From an uncultured Acidobacteriota bacterium (GTDB taxonomy: Bacteria > Acidobacteriota > Vicinamibacteria > Fen-336), in assembly GCA_902826455.1 (NCBI GenBank), contig CADEEV010000007.1:1-64000 (forward strand): a stretch of DNA of 64,000 bases, given 5' to 3'. The notes under the pieces are model-generated. The model was not told the origin of the DNA. It saw nothing but the letters and a program-made list of their open reading frames with translations, and did no database searches. Position numbers and translations under genes: made by a program. This document shows, one piece after another, positions 33,201 to 41,144 of the stretch; the first letter of the stretch is position 1; each line of letters begins with the position of its first letter.

Positions 33201-33441
33201 CGACCTTCACGTTCGGCGCGCCCAGCAGCGACGCGACGATCGGATATGTGACCTGGTCCTCGATGATGTCGGGGCTGCGGTCCCAGCGCGAGTAGACGAT
33301 CACCTGGGTGTCGGAGAGATCGGGGATCGCGTCGACGGGGATGCGGTCGACCGTGTAGAGCCCGTAGCCGATCGCGACGGCGAAGCCGAGCAGGACGAGG
33401 AAGCGGTTCTCGGCGCTGAAGCGGATGATCGCGCGCAGCAT
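30265..33441 (-). CDS. cusA: Heavy-metal efflux RND pump (CusA/CzcA type)
   Basis: 1058 residues. The start MLRAIIRFSAENRFLVLLGF, VDAIPDLSDTQVIVYSRWD, IEDQVTYPIVASLLGAPNVK and VDGAIIEVENAYKKLE are typical of heavy-metal RND pumps. Late helices contain VWVGMIALMGLDAETGVFML, where the glutamate in DAETGV belongs to the proton relay. The adaptor, upstream by one base, carries a metal-binding CPMHP motif, so monovalent copper/silver export (Cus) is more likely than zinc/cobalt export, but ion choice cannot be proved here. It is the last gene of the operon 36412-30265. Confidence 0.92.
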   Translation of the reverse strand: MLRAIIRFSAENRFLVLLGFAVAIGYGLYTVDRIPVDAIPDLSDTQVIVYSRWDRSPDIIEDQVTYPIVASLLGAPNVKVVRGLSDFGFSYVYVIFKDGTDIYWARSRVLEYLSKIQPLLPADVKTEIGPDATGVGWVFQYALVDDSKSHSLAELRAFQDWNLRYRLQSVPGVAEVAALGGFVQQYQITVEPNRLRAFGLALNEVTAAVRASNDEVGGRLLELAGKEYMVRGRGYVKDKRDLEQIVLKTDERGTPVLVRDVGSVALGPEIRRGVSDLDGEGDAVGGIVVMRHGENAREVIRRVKERLEEVKPSLPPGVRVVTTYDRSRLIQSAIDTLKHELLLQMLVVSLVILVFLWHIPSALVPILTIPISVLLAFIPMSLLGISSNLMSLAGIAISIGVLVDGAIIEVENAYKKLELWMAGGRKGDFHAVRLEALMEVGPSVFFSLLLIAAAFLPIFTLVDQEGRLFKPLAWTKNLTMGLAALLALTLDPALRMLFTRVDFVSFRPRWLAALFNHVAVGRYYPEERHPVSRALFAVYEPVCRAVLRRPRTTLVAAALLLATAVPAYLALGHEFMPPLNEGTILYMPTTLPGISVGEASRLLQAQDRLLKAFPEVETVHGKAGRADTSTDSAPFSMMETVVTLKPREQWRPGVTWDSLVGEMHAALQIPGTTNAWTMPIKNRIDMLTTGIRTPVGLKIFGPDLAEIEALGQRVEHILRDVPGTRSVFAERVAGGYFVDFDLKRAELARHGLTVAAVQEVILSAIGGENVTTTIEGRARFPVNVRYPRELRDDLDALRRILVATPAGASIPLSQVAEVRTVTGPSMIRNENGLLVGYVYVDITGRDVGGYVDDAKRAVAARLEARPGYSLEWSGQYENLARVRERLKVVVPLTLFLIFFLLYMNTRSLARTSIVLLAVPFSVIGAVWLLWFLDYNVSIAVWVGMIALMGLDAETGVFMLLFLDLSWDEAKREGRLKTLGDVHEAIVHGAVKRLRPKMMTVTAAIIGLLPILWSTGTGADLMKRVAAPMVGGLVSSFALELLVYPAVYLLWRRREVATP

Positions 33442-33442
33442 G

Positions 33443-34720
33443 TCAGTGCTGATGCGGCGCGGGGGGCGCGCCGGGAGCGAGCGACTCGAGGGTGGCGCGC
33501 AGGCTCGACTCCGAGTCGAGCAGGAAGTTGGCGGAGGTCACCACGCGCTCGCCCGGCGCTAGCCCGGAGAGAACCGGGTAGACGCCGTCGGCGCGCGCCC
33601 CCAGCGCGACCTCGCGGGGCTCGAGCCGTCCGCCGTCGCCGTCCACGAACACCAGGCGGCGGGCGCCGGTCTCGATCACCGCGCTCTCCGGGACCACCAG
33701 GGCCTCGCCGAGCGACGCCGTGAGCGTGACGTCCGCGAACATGTCGGGCTTCAGCAGCCCCTCGGCGTTGTCGACCTCGATCCGGACCTTCGTGGTGCGG
33801 GTCGCGTCCTCGACCGTCGGAGCGATGTACGACACGGGCCCGCGAAAGCGCCGGCCCGGCGCGAACGCCGCCGTGACCTCGGCCGGCATGCCGAGCCGCA
33901 CCTGGGGCAGGTCCGCCTCGTAGACGTCGGCCAGCACCCAGAGCCGCGACAGGTCGGCGATGTCGTAGAGGGTGTCGGCGGGCGTCACGCGCATGCCGTG
34001 GAACGCCATCTTCTCCACCACGAAGCCGCCGTGCTCGGCGTGGACGTCGAGGGCGCGCAGGACCTGGCCGGTGCGACGCAGCCGAGCGATCTCCTCGGGC
34101 CGGATGTCCCAGAAGAGCAGCCGCTCGCGGGCCGCGTCCAGGAGCGACTCGCCCCGCGCCGCGACGTCGGGCGTCGCCTGGGCCGCCAGGGTGTCCCGGG
34201 CCCGCAGCGCGAGCAGGTACTCCTGCTGGGCCGAGACGAGGTCCGGGCTGTAGATCGAGAGCAGCCGCTCCCCTGCCCGGACGAACTGGCCCGTGAAGTC
34301 GACGTACAGCTCCTCCACGTAGCCGTCGTACTTCACGTGGACGTGCTGCAGCCGCCGCTCGTCGACCGCCACGCGGCCGACGGTGCGGATCACGTACTGA
34401 AGCGGGCGTCTCGCGATCGCCTCGCTGCGCACGCCCAGCACCGCGCGCCGCTCGGGGCTCAGTGTGAACGCGGCGCGTCCCGACACGGACGACGCGATCG
34501 GCCCTTCGTCCCCGGCGCCTCCGCGAGGCACGAGACGCATGTGGCAGATCGGGCATTCCCCGGGACGATCCGAGACCACCTGCGGGTGCATGGGGCAGAC
34601 GTAGCGCGTGGCGGCGGGGAGCGGTGTCGCCGCGCGCGGGGCCGCGTCACGGCCCGCCCTGTAGCCGAGGCCGGCCGCGAGGAGCAGGCCCATGGGAATC
34701 GCGATGCGGGAGAGCGTCAT
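33443..34720 (-). CDS. cusB: Metal RND periplasmic adaptor with heavy-metal binding domain (CusB type)
   Basis: 425 residues from the ATG at 34720, preceded by GAGGAG. After an N-terminal membrane anchor (MTLSRIAIPMGLLLAAGLGY) comes the heavy-metal-binding module YVCPMHPQVVSDRPGECPIC ending in HMRLV (residues about 39-64), where Cys, Met and His could bind Cu(I). The rest is a CusB-like adaptor: VDERRLQHVHVKYDGYVEEL, FVRAGERLLSIYSPDLVSAQ (start of the helical hairpin) and FADVTLTASLGEALVVPESA. It delivers metal to, and joins, the pump and the outer-membrane channel. Gaps to its neighbours are one and four bases, so it is certainly in their operon. Confidence 0.92.
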   Translation of the reverse strand: MTLSRIAIPMGLLLAAGLGYRAGRDAAPRAATPLPAATRYVCPMHPQVVSDRPGECPICHMRLVPRGGAGDEGPIASSVSGRAAFTLSPERRAVLGVRSEAIARRPLQYVIRTVGRVAVDERRLQHVHVKYDGYVEELYVDFTGQFVRAGERLLSIYSPDLVSAQQEYLLALRARDTLAAQATPDVAARGESLLDAARERLLFWDIRPEEIARLRRTGQVLRALDVHAEHGGFVVEKMAFHGMRVTPADTLYDIADLSRLWVLADVYEADLPQVRLGMPAEVTAAFAPGRRFRGPVSYIAPTVEDATRTTKVRIEVDNAEGLLKPDMFADVTLTASLGEALVVPESAVIETGARRLVFVDGDGGRLEPREVALGARADGVYPVLSGLAPGERVVTSANFLLDSESSLRATLESLAPGAPPAPHQH

Positions 34721-34724
34721 GGTC

Positions 34725-35987
34725 CTACTCCTCGGCCAGCCACGCGTCGAGACGCGCGCTGTGCCTGAGCACGTGATAGAGCAGCTCGGCGTGACGGGCG
34801 CGATCCTGGTCCCAGGCGCGCTGCGCGTCGAGCACGGCGACGAAGGGTTGGCGGCCGGCACGGAAACCGGCGAGCGCCGACTCCGTGGCGAGGGCGTCGG
34901 CCGCGAGCACGCCGCCCGCGTATGCGGCCGACTCGCGCACGGCGGCCTCGAGGTCCGCGCGGCTGCGCTCCGCCACGGCCCGCACCTCCAGCATCATCGC
35001 CTCGCAGTCCGCCTGCTCCGCCTTGAGCAGCGCCGTCGCCTCCGCGACCTTGCGCTCCTGGCGCTTCGACTTGTGGAGCGGCAGGACGATGCCGAGGTCG
35101 AGGCTGAAGCGGCCGGGCGTCGAGCCGCGATTGAGATAGCTGGCCGAGGCCACGAAGTCGGGCTTCGTCTCCCGGCGCGCGGCCGCGAGGCTCGCCTCGG
35201 CGCGCTCCACCTGGGCGAGGCCGGCCTCGACGTCGGGGCTCAGCCCGTTCGAGAGCCGGACCACGTCCTCGAGGCTCGGCACGCGCGTCGCGCTCGGATC
35301 GAGATCGCGGAGGCGGACGGTGGGCGTGACGCCGGCTCCGGCCGGGCGCGCCGCGAGCCGGTTGAGGGTGGCCACCGCCGAGACGCGCAGGCCTTCCTCG
35401 TGGGCCCGCATCTGGACGAGCCGGGCGAGCTCGGCCTGGGCCCGGAGCACGTCGGCCTGCTCGGCGAGCCCGACGCCGTAGCGCGTGCGCGTGAGCTCCT
35501 CGATGTCGCGGACCGCGCGCTCCTGCTCGTCGAGCAGCGCCAGGTTCTCGCCGGCCAGCAGGAGCTGCGCGTAGGCGAGACGCAGCCCGTAGACGAGGCT
35601 GAGGCGCGCGCGGGCGACGGCATGGTCGAGGCGCGCGGCGTCCTTCTCGGCCACCGCTGCCGCCAGGCGCCGCTTGCCCGAGCCGGGCAGCGGCTGGCTC
35701 ACCGCGACGCGCGCGCCCGTGTCGTCGTCGGCGCCGGGCTCGAGGCCGCGGCCACCGTACTCGTAGCCGAGGCTGAGGGTCGGGTCGGGCAGCGCTTCCG
35801 CCTGGGCCACGCGCTCGCGAGCCGCGGCCGCCTGGAGCTGCGCGCGACGTACGACGGGGCTGCGCTCGAGGGCCTCTTCCACGAGGGCCTTCAGCCCCGG
35901 ATCCTCCGACAGGGGAAACACGTCCTGGGCGCGGGCGAGCTCCGCCCCGAGGATCATGCACAGGGCCACGGCCATACGGAACGGCAT
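34725..35987 (-). CDS. cusC: TolC-family outer-membrane efflux channel (CusC type)
   Basis: 420 residues from the ATG at 35987, six bases after GGAGG (an upstream in-frame GTG at 36008 lacks such a site). A Sec signal MPFRMAVALCMILGAELARA precedes the mature protein. Two outer-membrane-efflux repeats are visible, each with a beta-strand hairpin and long helices: LVEEALERSPVVRRAQLQAA, ALPDPTLSLGYEYGGRGLEP, and later VVRLSNGLSPDVEAGLAQVE, KPDFVASASYLNRGSTPGRF. It provides the exit channel for the metal pump and may also serve the drug-type pump at 20292-24573. Confidence 0.9.
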   Translation of the reverse strand: MPFRMAVALCMILGAELARAQDVFPLSEDPGLKALVEEALERSPVVRRAQLQAAAARERVAQAEALPDPTLSLGYEYGGRGLEPGADDDTGARVAVSQPLPGSGKRRLAAAVAEKDAARLDHAVARARLSLVYGLRLAYAQLLLAGENLALLDEQERAVRDIEELTRTRYGVGLAEQADVLRAQAELARLVQMRAHEEGLRVSAVATLNRLAARPAGAGVTPTVRLRDLDPSATRVPSLEDVVRLSNGLSPDVEAGLAQVERAEASLAAARRETKPDFVASASYLNRGSTPGRFSLDLGIVLPLHKSKRQERKVAEATALLKAEQADCEAMMLEVRAVAERSRADLEAAVRESAAYAGGVLAADALATESALAGFRAGRQPFVAVLDAQRAWDQDRARHAELLYHVLRHSARLDAWLAEE

Positions 35988-36024
35988 CACACACCTCCAC
36001 CCGACCACGCACGAGACGCGGGAA

Positions 36025-36042
36025 GCGGCGCGAGCGCGCCGC
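36025..36042. promoter_or_regulatory. 18-bp palindrome in the metal-efflux operon
   Basis: GCGGCGCG-AG-CGCGCCGC: perfect 8-base arms, in the 68-base gap between the Cys-rich gene and the channel gene. It could be an operator for a metal regulator or an RNA hairpin that lowers downstream expression. Confidence 0.4.
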
Positions 36043-36055
36043 GATCAGGCGGAGA

Positions 36056-36412
36056 TCAGACGCGGAGGACGGAGGGCGGCGAGGGCGCGAGATGCGCCAC
36101 GGCGACGACGAGCCGGCGCGGAGCCGGCCGCTCCAGGAGCGTGACGAGCTGCGAGGCCGGCGCGAGGACGACCGCGAGGGGCGCGTCGACGACGGCCTCC
36201 GGCGTCCGGGCCGGCGCGAGGGTCGCGCAGCAGTCGCTCGCGACCGCCCGCAGCGCCGGGCCTTCGGAGCAGCAGTCGTGGGCGTCGGCCGCCGGCATGC
36301 GGTCGGGTCCGCAAGGGCACAGCGACAGCAGCCCCAGGGAGAGCGCGTACACGGCGAGCAGGACGGCGCGGGAGGCGCGGATCATCGTCGGGACCAGGAA
36401 GGATGGGAGCAT
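36056..36412 (-). CDS. Small cysteine-rich exported protein at the head of the metal-efflux operon
   Basis: 118 residues from ATG 36412; ATG 36385 is an alternative. After a hydrophobic N-terminal helix (AVLLAVYALSLGLLSL) the protein has CPCG followed by AHDCCSEGP and ASDCCATLAP, giving six closely placed cysteines, then a hydrophobic tail without features. No family recognised. It lies directly ahead of the three metal-efflux genes, which suggests a periplasmic or membrane-bound soft-metal chaperone or sensor, but this rests on position and cysteine content only. There is no clear Shine-Dalgarno at either ATG. An 18-bp palindrome (36025-36042) separates it from the channel gene. Confidence 0.6.
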   Translation of the reverse strand: MLPSFLVPTMIRASRAVLLAVYALSLGLLSLCPCGPDRMPAADAHDCCSEGPALRAVASDCCATLAPARTPEAVVDAPLAVVLAPASQLVTLLERPAPRRLVVAVAHLAPSPPSVLRV

Positions 36413-36435
36413 GGAAGCGGCGTCGGCGTCAAACC

Positions 36436-38802
36436 TCAGCCGATCCGGACCATGTCCTTCAGCTCCCGCGCGAAGTCGTCGGCCTCGGCCAGCCGCAGCT
36501 CCTGCCGCGGGTGAAGGGCGCGCAGCAGCAGCTTGTCGAAGGCCTCGGGGACGCCCGCCGCGAGCTTGCTGGGGAGCGGCAGGCCGGAGCCCTGGGGCTG
36601 CGAGCGCGGGTGGACCCCGGTCAGCAGGTGGTACAGGACGCCCGCCAGGGCGTACAGGTCGCCGGCCTTGTCGAGCTTGTTCTCCGGGGCGCGGTAGTGG
36701 TCGGCGGGCGCGACCGCGAAGGCGAGGCGCCCCAGGCCGAGGTCCGTGATCTTCACGACGCCGGTGGCCACCATGATGTTCGAGGGCTGGATCGAGCCGT
36801 GGACGAGGCCCTTCGCGTGGAGCGCCGACAGGGCCTGGGCCAGCACCCGGCCCAGGGAGTGGGCCTGCTGGAACGTCATCTTGTGGCCGCTCTTCAGGGC
36901 GTCGGCGAAGTTGCGACCCTTCACGAGCTCCGTCACGACGCACTTCTCTCCGGACGCGTCCACGAGCCCGAGCACCTTCGCGATGTTGGGATGGGAGAAG
37001 GGAGCCGTGGCCTTGAGGTCGGCGACCAGGGCGGCGCCCACCCCGTCGCCGCGCAGCAGCGCCGCGGGCAAGGCGCGCAGCGCGACACTGCGTCCGTCGG
37101 TCGTGTCTTCGGCGCGATAGACGACGCCGACGGGGCCACGGCCGATCTCCTCCTGGCGCGAGAAGCGGGGCGGCTTCGGCGCGGCCGGCGGCGCAGGCGC
37201 CGCTGGAGCGGCCGGAGCCGGGTACGGCGACGTCGGGGTGGCGAGAGACACGCCGGCGGCCTGCAGGCGGGCCACGCGCTCGTTCACGTCGAGGAAGCGA
37301 AGGTCCTCCGAGAGGATCCGCTTGTAGATCGCGAGGGCCTCACGGGGGTTGCCCGACGCCTCGTGGCCGGCGGCCAGCCAGTAGTTGAGGTCGAGGTTCG
37401 CGGGCGAGACCGGGTCGTGGCCGAGGATCTTCTGCAGGCGCTCGACCGCGAGGCCGGCCATCTTGCCCTCGACGAAGAGCTGCGCGAGGAGCACGGTCGC
37501 CGGGCGGTAGTTCTCGTCGGTCGACGACACGCGCTGCAGCAGGGAGATCGCCCGGTCGCGGTTGCCCGCGCGCGCCGCGGCCTCGCCGCTCTTGAACGTG
37601 AGCCCGGCGCGCTCGTAGAGCTCGACGGCCTTCGGGGTGTTGCCGGCCTCTTCGTAGAACTTCGCGGCGTTCTCGTACTCGTTGCCGCGCTCGTAGCTGG
37701 CGGCGGCGCGCTCCTTGAGTCCCGCGCGCACGTAGACGTTGGCGGCGGCCACGAAGCTGTCGCCCGCCTCGTAGGCGCCCGCGGCCTCGGCCAGCATGCC
37801 GATCGATTCGAAGAGCTCGGCGGAGCGCAGGTAGTCCTGGCCTTCCTGGAAGTAGCGGGCGGCCTCCGGCACCTTCTCCTGCTTGAGCGCCACCTCGCCG
37901 CGCAGGTTCGCGGCCTTCACCGCGTCCCCGGCCTGCTCGTACGCCCCGGCGGCCGCGTTCGGGTCCTCGGCGCGCATGTACAGCTCGGCCGCCTTGGCGT
38001 GCTGGCCGAGCTTCACGAGGGCGCTCGCGGCCTCCTTGAAGTAGTCGCCCCTGCTGTAGGCCTGGAAGGCCCGGTTGAGGTCGCCGGCCTTCTCGTACAG
38101 CCGGCCGGCCAGGAGCGCGCTGCGCTGGTCGGCGTTCTGGGCCGTCGAGGAGTAGCCCGTGGAGTAGGAGACGTTCTCGGTGAAGTGGCGCTCGTGGCAC
38201 TCGGCCGCCTTCAGGAAATCGCCGGTCTTCTCGTAGGCTTCGGCGGCCCGCAGCGGATAGCCGCTCTTGAGATAGAGCTCGGCGGCCCTCAACCATTCTC
38301 CGGAGACGCCGAACAGGCGCGCGGCCTCGAGGGTGTTGCCCTTCTCCAGGAACAGGGCCGCCGCCCGCGCCGGCTTGTTCGTCGTGATGAAGACGGCCGC
38401 GGCCTTCTTGTAGTCGCCGTGCTGGAGGAACAGCTCGGCCGCCCGGTCGAGCTTGCCCATCTTCTCGAGCACCGAGCCGGCCGCGAAGAACTCCTGGCCC
38501 TCGCTGTAGACGTCGACGGCCTCCTGCAGGCGGCCGGCCTCCTCGTAGTAGCGACCGGCGGACAGCCAGTTGCCGTTCTTCTTCTCCTGGTTGACGGCGC
38601 GCTCGAGCTTGCGGTTCTCGTAGCTCTTGCCGAGGACCTTGCCGAGGACGGCATCGAGGGTGAGGCCCTCGCCCTTCCCCTTCCGCATGCCCGGGATCGT
38701 GCGACCCGCCACGACCTTGTTGAAGACGACCCAGACGACGACCAGCGCCAGGCCGATCTGGACAAGGGTGTTTTCGAAGAGCAGCGAAAAAATTTGATCC
38801 AT
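36436..38802 (-). CDS. TPR-repeat membrane protein with C-terminal pseudokinase domain
   Basis: 788 residues. An N-terminal membrane helix (LVQIGLALVVVWVVFNKVVA) is followed by a long array of TPR-like repeats of the AAELYLKSGYPLRAAEAYEK kind (about residues 60-470), a Pro/Ala linker, and a protein-kinase fold from about residue 548. The kinase motifs are broken: VALR replaces VAIK, HGSIQPSN replaces HRDLKPxN, and TDLG replaces DFG; the APE motif remains. It should therefore bind rather than phosphorylate. A perfect -10 TATAAT is at 38858-38853 and a 16-bp palindrome lies in the leader. It is divergent from the intact kinase gene. Confidence 0.88.
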   Translation of the reverse strand: MDQIFSLLFENTLVQIGLALVVVWVVFNKVVAGRTIPGMRKGKGEGLTLDAVLGKVLGKSYENRKLERAVNQEKKNGNWLSAGRYYEEAGRLQEAVDVYSEGQEFFAAGSVLEKMGKLDRAAELFLQHGDYKKAAAVFITTNKPARAAALFLEKGNTLEAARLFGVSGEWLRAAELYLKSGYPLRAAEAYEKTGDFLKAAECHERHFTENVSYSTGYSSTAQNADQRSALLAGRLYEKAGDLNRAFQAYSRGDYFKEAASALVKLGQHAKAAELYMRAEDPNAAAGAYEQAGDAVKAANLRGEVALKQEKVPEAARYFQEGQDYLRSAELFESIGMLAEAAGAYEAGDSFVAAANVYVRAGLKERAAASYERGNEYENAAKFYEEAGNTPKAVELYERAGLTFKSGEAAARAGNRDRAISLLQRVSSTDENYRPATVLLAQLFVEGKMAGLAVERLQKILGHDPVSPANLDLNYWLAAGHEASGNPREALAIYKRILSEDLRFLDVNERVARLQAAGVSLATPTSPYPAPAAPAAPAPPAAPKPPRFSRQEEIGRGPVGVVYRAEDTTDGRSVALRALPAALLRGDGVGAALVADLKATAPFSHPNIAKVLGLVDASGEKCVVTELVKGRNFADALKSGHKMTFQQAHSLGRVLAQALSALHAKGLVHGSIQPSNIMVATGVVKITDLGLGRLAFAVAPADHYRAPENKLDKAGDLYALAGVLYHLLTGVHPRSQPQGSGLPLPSKLAAGVPEAFDKLLLRALHPRQELRLAEADDFARELKDMVRIG

Positions 38803-38810
38803 GCGACTTC

Positions 38811-38826
38811 TTGGGAGGTCTCCCAA
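38811..38826. promoter_or_regulatory. 16-bp palindrome in the leader of the TPR-pseudokinase gene
   Basis: TTGGGAG-GT-CTCCCAA: two perfect 7-base arms around two bases, ending eight bases before the start codon (38802). It may be an operator or an mRNA hairpin that limits ribosome access. Confidence 0.5.
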
Positions 38827-38852
38827 CCCTGTGGGGCAGGAAGCGCGCCGGG

Positions 38853-38858
38853 ATTATA
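38853..38858 (-). promoter_or_regulatory. -10 element of the TPR-pseudokinase gene
   Basis: Perfect TATAAT on the minus strand, giving a leader of about 44 bases. That leader contains the 16-bp palindrome at 38811-38826. Confidence 0.5.
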
Positions 38859-38915
38859 CCCTCTCGATCCCGAAGCGGCGTGGCGACGGCCAAGGCGGCG
38901 TCGCGCACCCGGACT

Positions 38916-38944
38916 TTGACTTGGAGGACGGCGGCCGTTATCCT
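38916..38944 (+). promoter_or_regulatory. Sigma-70 type promoter of the Ser/Thr kinase gene
   Basis: TTGACT (38916-38921), 17 bases, TATCCT (38939-38944). The transcript would start near 38951, about 13 bases before the GTG start codon. It is the clearest vegetative promoter in the window. Confidence 0.65.
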
Positions 38945-38963
38945 CGCAAAATATTGTGCCATC

Positions 38964-41117
38964 GTGAGTACAGGCCCTGGGAAGGACGTCCCGACACCGC
39001 CTCCCGAGAACCTCTCGGCTGATCCGGACGAAGCTCTGCTGACCTCCGAAGACCTCTTCGGAGACATGATCGACGAGCCGATCGCGCCGGCCGCGGCGGT
39101 CGCGCCGGGGCGCAGCGCGCCGATCAAGGTGCAGGTCAACGAGGCCGGCGACGCGGCGCCGCTCGTGCCGAAGACGGCGCAGCTCCTCCCCGAAGACATG
39201 TCGGGACTGCTGAACGCGTTCTCCGATCCGCTGGAGGTCGCGCCTGTCGCGACGGTCGTCGCCCCGCCGCCACAGGTCCAGGAGCCGGCCGCGCCGGCGC
39301 CGCCGCCTGTGCCGCGGCCGGTCGCGACCAAGCAGGCGTCGCCGCTCGCCGGAGACGACCAGGATTTTTCCGGGCTTCTCGACAGCATGGCGCCGACGAG
39401 CGAGCCCGAGGAGATCGAGGAGGCCGCGCCACCCGCCGCCGCGCTCCTGGACGAAGCGGAACAGGAATCGAAGACCCTGGCGCCGGGACGATTCAAGGCC
39501 CCGGTGTTCGAGGACGACCTGCCGCCCGCGAGCCTCGACGACGACGTCTCGCTCGACACCCTGCTGGACGAACCCGCGGAGGACGACAGCGCGAAGACCC
39601 TGGCGCCGGGTCGCATGAAGGCGCCGCTCTTCGAAGACGACCTGCCGCCCGCCGATCCGGCGCCGGTCGCGCCGCCCCCGCCTCCGCCGGCGCCCGAGAA
39701 GATCGCACTGCCCCCGACCGACCTCGATCAGCTCCTGGAAGGCGTCTTCGCGTCGTCGGCGCCGGCGAAGGCCGAGCCCGCGGCCGCGGCCGCGAGCGAG
39801 GAGGTTCCGGGCCTGGGCGACCTGCTCAAGGCCGTGCCGAAGCCGGTGAGCCGCACGGCCACGAAGTTCCAGGCAGCGGCGCCCAAGATCGCGCCGTCCG
39901 GCGAATCGCGGATGATGCTCGACCTCGCGGGCCTCGCCGAGGACGCCTTCACGCTGCCGCCGCCCCGCGAGTCGAGCGTGGCGGCCCACGCCACCGGCGC
40001 GGGCGACGAGTTCGGCCCGTACCAGCTCGTCGAGAAGATCGCGGCCGGAGGCATGGCCGAGGTGTTCCGGGCCAAGCGCTCGGGCGTCGAGGGCTTCGAG
40101 AAGGTGGTGGCGCTGAAGCGCATCCTGCCCCACCTCTCCGACAACAAGGAATTCGTCGACATGTTCATCGACGAGGCCAAGATGGTGGCGGGGCTGACGC
40201 ACCCGAACATCGTCCAGATCTTCGACCTCGGCCGGATCGACGCGACCTACTTCATCGCCATGGAGTACGTCCATGGCCACGACCTGCGCACGATCCTGCG
40301 GCGCGCCAAGGACAAGGGCATCCGCATCCCCCTCGACCTGTGCGTGTTCGTGATCGGCCGCGTGGCGGCCGCCCTCGAGTACGCCCACCGCAAGAAGGAC
40401 GAGGCGGGCCGTCCCCTCAAGATCGTGCACCGCGACGTGAGCCCGCAGAACATCCTGATCGCCTTCGAGGGCGAGGTGAAGCTCACGGATTTCGGCATCG
40501 CGAAGGCGACCTCGAAGGCCACCAGCACCGACCGCGGCGCGCTGCGCGGGAAGCTCCTCTACATGAGCCCCGAGCAGGCCACGGGCAAGCTCATGGACAA
40601 GCGCGCCGACGTGTTCTCCCTGGGCGTGTGCTTCTACGAGATGATCACCGACCGCAAGCCGTTCATGGGCACGTCGGAGAAGAGCATCCTCGACATGGTG
40701 CGGGAGTGCCGCGTGTCGCCTCCCAGCATGCTGAACCCGCGCATCCCGGAGCGCATCGAGAAGGTCGTGATGAAGGCCCTCGACCGCGATCCGGAGCAGC
40801 GCTACCAGGACGCGGGCGAGATGCTCCGGGATCTCGAGCGCGCGCTCCAGGACCGGCAGCCGCCCACGGCGCTGGAACTGTCCCGCTTCATGGAAGTACT
40901 CTTCGAGCGCGACGAGCGGGGCGAGGCGGCCCTGCCCGAGGAGGACGACCCGGAGGATTCCATCGTCCCGGTCGAGGACCGCCTCGAGATCGATCTCGAG
41001 GAGGACGACGTGGACATCGAGGCGCCGCCCGCGGCGGCGCCTCCCGAGGCCCAGCCGGCGAAGGCTCCGGAACAGGCGGGCTTCGGCAGGCTTCTCAAGA
41101 AGTTCGGCATCAAATAG
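38964..41117 (+). CDS. Serine/threonine protein kinase with long acidic N-terminal region
   Basis: 717 residues from GTG 38964. Residues 1-345 are low-complexity, rich in Pro, Ala and acidic residues, with a 20-residue repeat (KTLAPGRxKAPxFEDDLPPA) at about 170 and 211. The kinase domain (about 350-620) is complete: IAAGGMAEVFRA, VVALKRILPHL with the ATP lysine, KIVHRDVSPQNILIAF, KLTDFGIAKA, GALRGKLLYMSPEQATGK. The C-terminus is acidic and ends in GFGRLLKKFGIK. There is no transmembrane helix. The promoter TTGACT-17-TATCCT (38916-38944) is the best sigma-70 type site in the window. The divergent pseudokinase may be its partner. Confidence 0.92.
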   Translation: MSTGPGKDVPTPPPENLSADPDEALLTSEDLFGDMIDEPIAPAAAVAPGRSAPIKVQVNEAGDAAPLVPKTAQLLPEDMSGLLNAFSDPLEVAPVATVVAPPPQVQEPAAPAPPPVPRPVATKQASPLAGDDQDFSGLLDSMAPTSEPEEIEEAAPPAAALLDEAEQESKTLAPGRFKAPVFEDDLPPASLDDDVSLDTLLDEPAEDDSAKTLAPGRMKAPLFEDDLPPADPAPVAPPPPPPAPEKIALPPTDLDQLLEGVFASSAPAKAEPAAAAASEEVPGLGDLLKAVPKPVSRTATKFQAAAPKIAPSGESRMMLDLAGLAEDAFTLPPPRESSVAAHATGAGDEFGPYQLVEKIAAGGMAEVFRAKRSGVEGFEKVVALKRILPHLSDNKEFVDMFIDEAKMVAGLTHPNIVQIFDLGRIDATYFIAMEYVHGHDLRTILRRAKDKGIRIPLDLCVFVIGRVAAALEYAHRKKDEAGRPLKIVHRDVSPQNILIAFEGEVKLTDFGIAKATSKATSTDRGALRGKLLYMSPEQATGKLMDKRADVFSLGVCFYEMITDRKPFMGTSEKSILDMVRECRVSPPSMLNPRIPERIEKVVMKALDRDPEQRYQDAGEMLRDLERALQDRQPPTALELSRFMEVLFERDERGEAALPEEDDPEDSIVPVEDRLEIDLEEDDVDIEAPPAAAPPEAQPAKAPEQAGFGRLLKKFGIK
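39471..39653 (+). repeat. Duplicated 60-base coding repeat in the Ser/Thr kinase gene
   Basis: Bases 39471-39530 and 39594-39653 encode near-identical 20-residue units (KTLAPGRxKAPxFEDDLPPA), 123 bases apart and in frame. They could be docking or phosphorylation sites in the acidic N-terminal region. Confidence 0.7.
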
Positions 41118-41144
41118 ACGGATCGTTCAGGAGGAAGGACCACC

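Noticed and set aside
29167-33723. A 1518-codon open frame on the plus strand, and similar long frames at 8879-12343, 18702-23768, 24645-29018 (upper part) and 51111-55637
   Set aside because: They lie opposite or across well-recognised genes and show Arg/Ala/Gly-rich, low-information translations typical of third-frame openness in GC-rich DNA.
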